Assembly: GCF_000718085.1 (NCBI RefSeq)
Contig: NZ_JOEC01000002.1
Location: forward strand, 992,001 to 1,056,000
From: Mycetocola saprophilus
GTDB taxonomy: Bacteria > Actinomycetota > Actinomycetes > Actinomycetales > Microbacteriaceae
Reading direction: 5' to 3'
DNA length: 64,000 nucleotides
The notes under the pieces were generated by a model. The model was not told where the DNA came from. It ran no database searches and saw nothing but the letters and a program-made list of their open reading frames with translations. Below, piece after piece: positions 8,595 to 15,289 of this stretch; the stretch's first letter is position 1; the number at the start of each line of letters is the position of its first letter. Made by a program: the position numbers and the translations under genes.

Positions 8595-10061
8595 ATGACC
8601 GAATATCGGATGATCGGGCGCGTTCCCGGCACCCACCGGGTACTGAAATTCCCCATCGTGGTGTTCGGCGTGGATCTTGTGCTCGCCATCGTGGGGATTC
8701 TGGCCGGGCACAACCCGGCGGTGCGCTGGGGAATCGCCGGTATGGTGACGCTCTGCTGCCTCCTCGTGCTCGTGTTCAACGGGCTCTACCTGACCCGGCG
8801 CTCGCTGATCGTGGTGGGCTCGTTCCTGGTGCGCCGGATGCCGCGCGGATCGATCCAGAGGATTCGGGTGCTCGATTCACGCGGTGGCGTCTTGCTCGCG
8901 GTGGAGAGCGATGCCTGGACCGGACTACGGCGGGTCACCGCGAGTTCGGTTGAGTCTGCGTTCAGGGAGATCCGCGGCTGGATCGATGCGGAGTCGGGGG
9001 AACTCGGCGGGCGAAATCCCGAAGCTTCGGCGACCACCAAACGCTACCTTCGGCGCTCGATCACCCTGCTGAGCGACGCCATCGGGGACACCCTCCAACT
9101 CTCGGAGATCACCGCACCGGTCTTGGCCTACGCGTGGGAGATCGGCGTGGTCTCACGCCAGGATGCGCTGAATCTCGCGAGCGATCTCTACGGTACCGGC
9201 CTGATCGATGGTGACCCAGCAATGTTTGCACTGGTGGAGATGTGGGGCAGCGAACGCACCGAGTTCGAGGACTGGGTGCGAACCAACCGGCCCGAATCGG
9301 GCGAGCGTGACAAAACGCGGGCGCTGGTTGTCGGCTCGATTCTGCGCTACATCGACGAGCACTGGAAGGAATTCCAGCTGCCGTGGTCCTGCGTGGAGAT
9401 GCTGTTGTCCTCGGACGCAGACTATCTGGAACGGCACGGACCACCGATCTGCGTGTATGAGGAGGTGCCCGAGTGGAGTAGCGATGACCCCTATGGTTTC
9501 TGGCACGATGGCTCCCGCCATATCCCGTTGCAGAGCGCGCGTGCTCGGTATGCGCTCGCCATGTATGCCGCGGATCTGCGCCCGCATGAGTTCACGCACA
9601 CATTTGTTGCCGCACTCACCGAGCGAGTGCAGAACGAATGGCCGGGAGCGGTGACGCTTGAGGTTTCTGAGATGGCGGGGGCTCCCGATGAGCCGATGCG
9701 TGGCATGTGGATCGACAGCGTGAACGACAACGGACTCAAGATCCACGTGTTCGGCCATGACAACATGCTGATGGTCAGCGCGAAACCCGGGTTCGGGTGG
9801 AACTCAAGCGAGGACACCGAGAGCTTCGCACCCTCGGACGTTCTGGAGGACACCTGGAAGGTACTTCTAGACCTGGGCAACCTTGGTCTCGTGGAGGGCG
9901 TGACGCTGCCATTTTTCACCACCCGGGTCAGTCCGCCCTCGGGTGAGTTGGCGTTCTGGCCGGAGCCCCTTCCCGCCTGGCGGGTCCGGGTGACCGTGCC
10001 GCCGTTTAGCGAATCGTCCGTATCCCCGCACACACCTAGCCGAAAGACCGTTGACCCATGA
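8595..10061 (+). CDS. Multidomain membrane protein, family B head plus two further domains
   Basis: 488 residues with a strong GGAGGAGG ribosome site. Residues 1-120 are family B: two helices (about 18-37 and 44-66) then GLYLTRRSLIVVGSFLVRRM. A middle helical region (about 140-310) follows. The last 150 residues match the separate protein at 13426: VFGHDNMLMVSAKPGFG aligns with VFEQAGKSLWVDTNADFG, and TWKVLLDLGNLGLVEG with VWALICDVGNWGILQT. It is thus a fusion of a family B head with a domain that also occurs alone. The stop overlaps the start of a family A gene (ATGA), making the third B-A pair. Function is unknown. Confidence 0.8.
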   Translation: MTEYRMIGRVPGTHRVLKFPIVVFGVDLVLAIVGILAGHNPAVRWGIAGMVTLCCLLVLVFNGLYLTRRSLIVVGSFLVRRMPRGSIQRIRVLDSRGGVLLAVESDAWTGLRRVTASSVESAFREIRGWIDAESGELGGRNPEASATTKRYLRRSITLLSDAIGDTLQLSEITAPVLAYAWEIGVVSRQDALNLASDLYGTGLIDGDPAMFALVEMWGSERTEFEDWVRTNRPESGERDKTRALVVGSILRYIDEHWKEFQLPWSCVEMLLSSDADYLERHGPPICVYEEVPEWSSDDPYGFWHDGSRHIPLQSARARYALAMYAADLRPHEFTHTFVAALTERVQNEWPGAVTLEVSEMAGAPDEPMRGMWIDSVNDNGLKIHVFGHDNMLMVSAKPGFGWNSSEDTESFAPSDVLEDTWKVLLDLGNLGLVEGVTLPFFTTRVSPPSGELAFWPEPLPAWRVRVTVPPFSESSVSPHTPSRKTVDP

Positions 10062-10561
10062 CCATCGATTACCCAATGGTGGGAATCCTGATTCTCTCGA
10101 TTTTCGCGCTCGTTGGACTGTGTGGGCCGTTGATCCGTAAACCACGGGACAAGCCTGCACCGCGACCGGTAGACGACCCTCGCATCATGCCAACGCCCGC
10201 GGAATTTGCCTTCTTCGCGCGGACCTACCGCCTCGACACCGCGGGCATCCACCAGGCCGTTGTCTTGGGGTGGATTACCGAGGATGAGGCCGCCGAGATC
10301 GCAGGGGAACTCGATGCCGTACCCGGTTCCGCCGAGACCGAGGATGCGCAGCGCTATCGGGTGTTCAAGATCGCGCTGGAAAGCGCGCTGCACACGTGGG
10401 ATACGGCCGGTGGTGCGCGCGGCTGGCTCACCGAAACCGCCGTGGCGCTCGGGCACGTGCAGGTCTGGAACGCGATCGAGCGGGGGAGCGGGGAGGGGGA
10501 GACCTCACCCGAACTGAAGGTCAAGATTCAGGAGTGGCTCGCTCCGGCGGGCACCCCCTAA
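10058..10561 (+). CDS. Membrane-anchored helical protein (island family A, copy 3)
   Basis: 167 residues, overlapping the upstream gene by four bases (ATGA), so translation is coupled. The anchor helix is at about 7-25. It shares PTPAEFAFFA, LGWITEDEAAEIA, QRYRVFKIALESAL and IQEWL with copy 1, its closest relative. The shared B-A order and sequence closeness of 2680-4585 and 8595-10561 suggest duplication of a two-gene unit rather than of single genes. No enzyme motif was seen. Confidence 0.78.
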   Translation: MTIDYPMVGILILSIFALVGLCGPLIRKPRDKPAPRPVDDPRIMPTPAEFAFFARTYRLDTAGIHQAVVLGWITEDEAAEIAGELDAVPGSAETEDAQRYRVFKIALESALHTWDTAGGARGWLTETAVALGHVQVWNAIERGSGEGETSPELKVKIQEWLAPAGTP

Positions 10562-10643
10562 TCCGGGACGTTCCCATCCCGTCCCACGTTTCCCTGATCC
10601 CATCAGACTGGTCATTACCCCGAGAGATTGCGAACCCTCCCAA

Positions 10644-11078
10644 ATGTCGCTCATTCTGGACACCGACGATCCCGCGATCGAGTGGCCCCTGATCGCCTAT
10701 GAAAGCGGCCTCCCCCTGGTGATTCCCGCTCCGGCCGGCTTGATCGACCTCTACGAGGACACCTGGTGGGACGAGGTGGATTTCTGCCTGGACGCGGCCG
10801 GCCATGTGATCAACCTGGAGATCGTGCCGGCCCCGGGCAGTCGTGAACAGGTGATCGAGCGGGTGATCTTTACCGTGAGTGACAGGCGCGTGGACGTTCG
10901 CCGATTTGTGGACCTTGCCCTGATCAGAAGCGTGCCGACCGGCCGTCGTGGATGGCGGGGCCGCCGGGGGCGCACCCGCAGTGCGAGTCCCCGCGAAGCC
11001 GCCGATATTTTTGACCTGAGTGATGCCGAGGCCTGGCGGCTCATGGCGGATCGGTTCGGGGTTCGTCTCACCCCATGA
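10644..11078 (+). CDS. Hypothetical protein, parent copy of a tandem duplicate
   Basis: 144 residues. It begins MSLILDTDDPAIEWPLIAYE and has WWDEVDF near residue 48, a strand-rich centre, then an Arg-rich linker (GRRGWRGRRGR) and a C-terminal helix. There is no membrane helix. A shortened copy with the same opening lies at 11305, and the about 70 bases upstream of both starts are also similar, including GAGATTG-Y-GAACCCT. No ribosome site is obvious. The protein is not recognised. Confidence 0.65.
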   Translation: MSLILDTDDPAIEWPLIAYESGLPLVIPAPAGLIDLYEDTWWDEVDFCLDAAGHVINLEIVPAPGSREQVIERVIFTVSDRRVDVRRFVDLALIRSVPTGRRGWRGRRGRTRSASPREAADIFDLSDAEAWRLMADRFGVRLTP

Positions 11079-11304
11079 ATCGTGAGAGCGGTCGTCGAAC
11101 GATCACCACATGATGCCGACCGCCGAAGAAAATGGTCCCAATGCGCGGAGCCATCAATCATCTCCCGGCTCTCTGCCTTCACCAAGCCGTCACCCCGGCA
11201 GGAGAGTTGAGGAAGAGGCCGCCGAAACCGCTGGGGTGCCGTCCACGCTATCCTGTTCCCACCCGGATGATTCTTATCCCCACGAGATTGTGAACCCTTC
11301 CCGC

Positions 11305-11502
11305 ATGCCACCCATTTTGGATAACGATGATCCCTCGAACGGGTGGCCTGTCACTCCCTACGAGCCGGGGGTTTCCGCGATGGTTCCAGGTCCGACCCAG
11401 CGGTTAGACCTCGTTGAGGACACCCGGTGGGACGAGTGGGACATCCGCCGAATTGTCGATCTCTTTTCGGACCGCCTCGGGCGCACCTTGGTGATGGGGT
11501 AG
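11305..11502 (+). pseudogene. Truncated duplicate of the 10644 gene
   Basis: 65 residues. MPPILDNDDPSNGWPVTPYE and LVEDTRWDEWDI match the opening of the 10644 protein (ILDTDDPAIEWPLIAYE, LYEDTWWDEVDF). The copy then jumps directly to RRIVDLF, the equivalent of VRRFVDLA some 45 residues further on in the parent, and ends soon after. This is the signature of an in-frame internal deletion plus a lost C-terminus. The frame is open upstream to 11110, but that part has no protein-like pattern. It may still be translated. The 226 bases before it hold no other gene. Confidence 0.6.
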
Positions 11503-11509
11503 GTCAGAT

Positions 11510-12031
11510 ATGCCATTTGCAGGTTTTTTCGTCCTGTCAGTTTTCCACACCATTCGCGAAGCGGTCGCGTACGTCACCGGGTCCCTGATGGATCTCCTGT
11601 TCGGGATCCGTGCACGACGAGCGTCATCATTCGAGCCCGTGCCCACCGGGCTGGGTCTCGAGCTTGCCCTGCGGTCAGGACGCATTTCAGCCGGCGAATT
11701 CGAGCGGTGTCGGGACATGGGGTGGATTTCGCCACGGGACATCGATCGCCTTCGCAAACGGGCACCGGAGTTCATCTCGGCGCAAGAAACCCCGGAGATG
11801 CGCGCCGCCGCATCGGATGAGGCGATGTTTCGCCTGGTGCTGCGCAACGCTCTCGGACAGTGGGGTCGGCATCGTGAGATGCGGTCCTCGCTCGCCGGAG
11901 TCGCCGAAGAGCTCGGAGTCCTTCCCCTGTGGCAGGCCATCGCGCGCGACACCGACACCCGTCCAAACGCGCGGGCGCTCAGGACGAGCATTGTGAGCTA
12001 TCTGGATTCGAAAATCGGCACCTCGGCATGA
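11510..12031 (+). CDS. Membrane-anchored helical protein (island family A, copy 4)
   Basis: 173 residues. The N-terminal 30 residues are hydrophobic or amphipathic (VLSVFHTIREAVAYVTGSL). Landmarks are ELALRSGRISAGEFERC, MGWISPRDIDRL and FRLVLRNALGQWGRHREMR. These are nearly the same as in copy 5 (EIEVRSGRITPGEVRRM, LGWVDPADLGRL, FRIVLRQALRQWSRHRHMR), so copies 4 and 5 are recent sister duplicates. No family B partner precedes it; the truncated duplicate does. Function is unknown. Confidence 0.77.
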   Translation: MPFAGFFVLSVFHTIREAVAYVTGSLMDLLFGIRARRASSFEPVPTGLGLELALRSGRISAGEFERCRDMGWISPRDIDRLRKRAPEFISAQETPEMRAAASDEAMFRLVLRNALGQWGRHREMRSSLAGVAEELGVLPLWQAIARDTDTRPNARALRTSIVSYLDSKIGTSA

Positions 12032-12090
12032 TCGCCCCGGGAGACGATGTCCGAGGTATTTGCACCGACGACCAAACGGGAGGCTAGGCC

Positions 12091-12612
12091 ATGTTTCTCC
12101 TCGGCTTGATCGAGTTTGTAGTCGGCATGCTGGTTGCGCTGATTCAGATCCTGGTGGACACCGTGGCTCGGGTGGTGTTCCGGTCGAAGCCGAGCAGCAC
12201 CACGCTTGTCCTTGCCCCGCGCGGCATGCGGCTGGAAATCGAGGTGCGCTCGGGCCGGATTACGCCGGGGGAGGTGCGCCGGATGCGGGAACTCGGATGG
12301 GTGGATCCGGCCGATCTGGGCCGGCTGGAGGAACGACTCCCACGCATCATGAATGAGGTCTCGGCCCGGGGTGAATCCGACCTGGTGAGCGATGCGGCGC
12401 TGTTCCGCATCGTTCTGCGGCAGGCGCTGCGGCAGTGGTCCCGGCACCGTCACATGCGTTCCAGCCTGGGGGAGCTGGCCCAGGCTCTGGACAGCCTGCC
12501 CGAGTGGAACGGGATGCTCCGGAACTCGGGCACTCGCGAGAACTCCCGCGCCCTGAAATCCAACATCACCGCCTTCCTGGCCGAGGGCAGAACGGAGTCC
12601 CCACATGACTGA
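12091..12612 (+). CDS. Membrane-anchored helical protein (island family A, copy 5)
   Basis: 173 residues. A longer anchor (about 3-30) is followed by the family A domain with SGRITPGEVRRMRELGW and FRIVLRQALRQWSRHRHMR, then SLPEWNGMLRNSGTREN and a last helix. It is the tandem sister of copy 4, 59 bases downstream of it. The stop lies inside the next gene (8-base overlap), so translation is coupled with the 12605 protein. A role in an envelope complex is possible but unproven. Confidence 0.78.
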   Translation: MFLLGLIEFVVGMLVALIQILVDTVARVVFRSKPSSTTLVLAPRGMRLEIEVRSGRITPGEVRRMRELGWVDPADLGRLEERLPRIMNEVSARGESDLVSDAALFRIVLRQALRQWSRHRHMRSSLGELAQALDSLPEWNGMLRNSGTRENSRALKSNITAFLAEGRTESPHD

Positions 12613-13429
12613 GCGCACAGCTTGGGACACCCTTATCGAGGGTGGGATCGTCTGGGGAACCGTGGACGACTGGCACGGTACGGTGATCGCGACCGGGCGA
12701 CTCATCTCGGTCAACTTTGAAGGAAAGAATCCTCGAGATGATGGCCTGGTGGTCGATATCCTGTGGCTGGATTCCCCCGGAGACCTGATGTTTGATGTGG
12801 GGACCTGGCATCGTAGCGATGGCCTGATGGACCGCCTCATCCCGGCGCCCGCGGCGGATACCGACGCGCTCATCAGTATGGTTTTCGACGCGGATTTTTG
12901 TTCCCAGCTCCTACCCGTGAGTCCAGCCGGACAGGCCTGGCTGGACGCGTGCGTGGAGTCCTCGGTGCTGATGACCGGGCTTGCGGGTGGAACACCGGAA
13001 GTCAGAAACGAGACTCGGTTCCTCGGTGAGATCGTTGAGGCCTACCGGGACGGAACCCTCGCTATCGAGGATGCGGTGGCCGCGGTCGAGGCGGAGAGCC
13101 TGAAGCGCTATCCCGGTGTGCGGTGGTACTTTGCTCCGCGGGGGTTTCGCGCTCGCCGCCGCCACATCAGGGCCCGTAAAAAACTGAACCAGGACGTGTG
13201 GGCTGGATCATTGATCCGCATCGCCTCGGCGGTCACCGGGGTACACTCTGCCCTGACGCAGGCGCTGGAGGGTGAGGTCGAATCCTCACGGGAAACGCTG
13301 GGGCGGATTATTGATTCGGACCCGACCTGGCACGAGCCCGAGTTGCCGGCGATTATCATCGAGGCCGCACGTGCCCGGATGCTCGCGGGCCGTGGCCCGA
13401 AGCCGACGGCTGCGGGAGACGCGGGATGA
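12605..13429 (+). CDS. Hypothetical protein
   Basis: 274 residues, overlapping copy 5 of family A by eight bases and the next gene by four. There is no signal peptide or membrane helix. The first 90 residues look strand-rich (GGIVWGTVDDWHGTVIATG), followed by a helical part with a basic patch (FRARRRHIRARKKL) near 184-197 and a long helical tail. The overlaps put it in a tight three-gene block with 12091 and 13426. I recognise no family and no catalytic motif. Confidence 0.72.
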   Translation: MTERTAWDTLIEGGIVWGTVDDWHGTVIATGRLISVNFEGKNPRDDGLVVDILWLDSPGDLMFDVGTWHRSDGLMDRLIPAPAADTDALISMVFDADFCSQLLPVSPAGQAWLDACVESSVLMTGLAGGTPEVRNETRFLGEIVEAYRDGTLAIEDAVAAVEAESLKRYPGVRWYFAPRGFRARRRHIRARKKLNQDVWAGSLIRIASAVTGVHSALTQALEGEVESSRETLGRIIDSDPTWHEPELPAIIIEAARARMLAGRGPKPTAAGDAG

Positions 13430-13950
13430 TTCCCCGGTCGCGGCGGCGAGCACACGTCGAAACCTTCGTGGGCGATGCACTTGCAGAGATTGCCTCGCGC
13501 GCGGTGGCCGAGTGGGGCGACGCGGTGCGGATCGTGCCCATGATTGAACTCACCCCGGGAATCCGCTCGATCCTGATCGAGCCGGTTGATCCGCGTTCCT
13601 GGCCGGTGCGGGTATTTGAGCAGGCAGGGAAGTCGCTCTGGGTGGACACCAACGCGGATTTCGGGACGGGAATCCGGACACGCGGGACACACTTTACCTG
13701 CGACGGCATTGAGCGGGTCTGGGCCCTAATTTGCGACGTGGGGAACTGGGGAATCCTGCAAACAACCGGAGTTTTCCGCACCATCTGGGCACCCGGGAGC
13801 CGTGAGGAGTGCGAATCTGCATTTGCGCGGAGGACTCGTTGGCCTATTTACAGTGCCCTGCCCTTCAACATCGATGAGGACGCACCCGGTTTTGATCCCG
13901 CCTTCGCTCGCGAGGCGACCGACCGGGACTATTTTGGGCTGTATTCCTGA
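13426..13950 (+). CDS. Hypothetical protein sharing a domain with the 8595 protein
   Basis: 174 residues, overlapping the previous gene by four bases (ATGA). It appears to be a stand-alone version of the C-terminal domain of the 8595 protein. Shared features in order are a V-x-x-EW-G-x-AV opening, a VF strand, a D/G-FG turn, a helix with W, and D-x-GN-x-G. No membrane segment is visible. It closes the continuous part of the island; the following 119 bases carry a promoter-like AT-rich stretch and a hairpin before the SnoaL-like gene. Confidence 0.72.
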   Translation: MIPRSRRRAHVETFVGDALAEIASRAVAEWGDAVRIVPMIELTPGIRSILIEPVDPRSWPVRVFEQAGKSLWVDTNADFGTGIRTRGTHFTCDGIERVWALICDVGNWGILQTTGVFRTIWAPGSREECESAFARRTRWPIYSALPFNIDEDAPGFDPAFAREATDRDYFGLYS

Positions 13951-14026
13951 CCCTCGCGCTAATTCCGAGTTGTTATCCGAATTTAATAATTGCGGACGTG
14001 ATCCGGACGTAGGCTGAACCCAGATC

Positions 14027-14052
14027 GCCGTCCCGAAACGCGTCGGGACGGC
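14027..14052 (+). promoter_or_regulatory. Leader hairpin before the SnoaL-like gene
   Basis: Perfect 10-base arms GCCGTCCCGA and TCGGGACGGC around a six-base loop, directly upstream of the AGGAGAGGGG ribosome site. There is no T-run, so it is more likely a transcript-stabilising or regulatory structure than a terminator. The upstream AT-rich segment (13971-13992) may hold the promoter. Confidence 0.45.
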
Positions 14053-14069
14053 AGAAGGAGAGGGGAACC

Positions 14070-14570
14070 ATGACCGACCTGGAAACCGCCACCGCCCGCA
14101 TTGCCGCACTCGGAGCCGAGATTGCCGAGCTGCGTGCGGAAAAGGAACTCGCGGCGAAAAACACCGAGCTGTTTGACCGGATGGACTTCGACGCCTACAG
14201 CACCCACGACTGGTCGCTCTTTCGCGACCTGCACTCCGCCGCCCCCGACGTGGTGATGCCCGACGGCACCGCGGTGCACGACCTCGATGCCCACGTGGGA
14301 GACATGCAGTTTATGGTGTCGTTCATGCCGGATGCCCGGGTGCTTTCGCACCCGATCAAGGTCGCTCAGGGGGACTGGACTGCGGTGATCGGAGTGACCG
14401 CGGGCACCTTCACCGCGCCGATGATTCTCCCCAACGGCACCCGGGTCGAACCCACCGGGAAACGACTGGAACTGCAGATGGCCACGTTCGCGCGCTGGGA
14501 GGACGGACGCATCGCCCAGGAAATACTGTTCTGGGACAACACGCTCTTCAATTCTCAGCTGGGTCTCTAG
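14070..14570 (+). CDS. SnoaL-like / NTF2-fold protein (ester cyclase-like)
   Basis: 166 residues with a strong AGGAGAGGGG site. An N-terminal coiled-coil helix (about 2-32, heptad Ala/Leu/Glu) is followed by an NTF2-type fold of about 130 residues resembling SnoaL-like proteins: the helix NTELFDRMDFDAYSTHDW, then VMPDGTAVHDLDAHVGDMQ and a last strand with W-EDGRIAQEILFWDN. Members act as polyketide cyclases, isomerases or dehydratases, but most are uncharacterised. It has its own leader and RBS, so it is probably expressed separately from the flanking island genes. Confidence 0.75.
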   Translation: MTDLETATARIAALGAEIAELRAEKELAAKNTELFDRMDFDAYSTHDWSLFRDLHSAAPDVVMPDGTAVHDLDAHVGDMQFMVSFMPDARVLSHPIKVAQGDWTAVIGVTAGTFTAPMILPNGTRVEPTGKRLELQMATFARWEDGRIAQEILFWDNTLFNSQLGL

Positions 14571-14619
14571 CCGCAGGGCGCGTGGGTCGTCGCAGAGACA
14601 CGGCGGCCCACTCATGCGT

Positions 14620-14625
14620 CATACT
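14620..14625 (+). promoter_or_regulatory. -10 box (CATACT) for a leaderless start at 14632
   Basis: CATACT plus six bases leads to the GTG at 14632, the spacing seen at several other genes here. The alternative ATG at 14614 lies upstream of the box. Confidence 0.45.
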
Positions 14626-14631
14626 GTTCGC

Positions 14632-15153
14632 GTGACTCGAATCAAATACGCCGGCCTGATGGGACGTTTGGTGATGCTTATGTGGAGCGTTATCGTTCTG
14701 GTGGTCCCTGTTGTCGCGCCCGTGTCGAATCCGGTTGAGCAGAAGATTACCTGGATTGCGGCGATTGTCCTGAGCTGTATCGCCCTCCTAGCGGCGGCCC
14801 TGATCGGGGTGTATGTCACGCAGAATAGCGTCATCATGATCGGTCTCACCCGGGTGAGTGTGTTCCCTCTTGAAAGCCTGGAACGATTCGGGACCGTGCA
14901 CGTCAGTGCCGCGTTCCTTCCCGATTTTCTGTGGGCGGGGTTGATTCCGGCGGTGACCGTCACAGGCGGTGGTCGCACCCGCGCCTTCGCTACCAACGTG
15001 CACTTCGCTCGCCATGCTCCGAAAATTGTGGCGCGGGGGCGAGCGCTGATCACTCAGCGCCGTGCCGCGTTGGGACTCGACCCGATCGCCGGTCCAGGAT
15101 GGAATGTGGCCTTGCCGGAAGACCCCACTATCCCGACCGTGGCGCCGCGTTAG
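14632..15153 (+). CDS. Small membrane protein with PH-like segment (island family B, short form)
   Basis: 173 residues from the leaderless GTG at 14632; the ATG at 14614 would add six residues but has no ribosome site and precedes the -10 box. Two helices (about 12-33 and 40-62) precede GVYVTQNSVIMIGLTRVSVF, the family B signature, and a strand-rich region including GLIPAVTVTGGGRTRAF. The tail (GWNVALPEDPTIPTVAPR) is short and Pro-rich. It is an isolated copy with no family A gene after it, and marks the right edge of the island. Confidence 0.72.
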   Translation: MTRIKYAGLMGRLVMLMWSVIVLVVPVVAPVSNPVEQKITWIAAIVLSCIALLAAALIGVYVTQNSVIMIGLTRVSVFPLESLERFGTVHVSAAFLPDFLWAGLIPAVTVTGGGRTRAFATNVHFARHAPKIVARGRALITQRRAALGLDPIAGPGWNVALPEDPTIPTVAPR

Positions 15154-15277
15154 AATCACGCCGAGCAGGTCCGCTCCGCCCTCGGCGAAACCGCGGAAAA
15201 ACGCGGCGAGTCTGAGCGTGGAATATGAATTCCAGGATTCCGGGGGATAGGTGCTGGGATCAGCATATGTACGGTCT

Positions 15278-15283
15278 TAGACT
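15278..15283 (+). promoter_or_regulatory. -10 box (TAGACT) for a leaderless start at 15290
   Basis: TAGACT followed by six bases and GTG; no ribosome site precedes the gene. Confidence 0.6.
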
Positions 15284-15289
15284 GATCCT

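Noticed and set aside
11110..11304. Upstream extension of the truncated duplicate to an ATG at 11110
   Set aside because: The added 65 residues (Ser/Pro/Arg-rich) have no ribosome site or match in the parent gene, whose similarity begins at 11305.
1274..15153. Reading the island as a polymorphic toxin/immunity or phage-defence locus of a known type
   Set aside because: No nuclease, deaminase, ADP-ribosyl transferase, TIR, reverse transcriptase, helicase or toxin-delivery domain can be seen. The label would go beyond the evidence, so it is left as an uncharacterised island.
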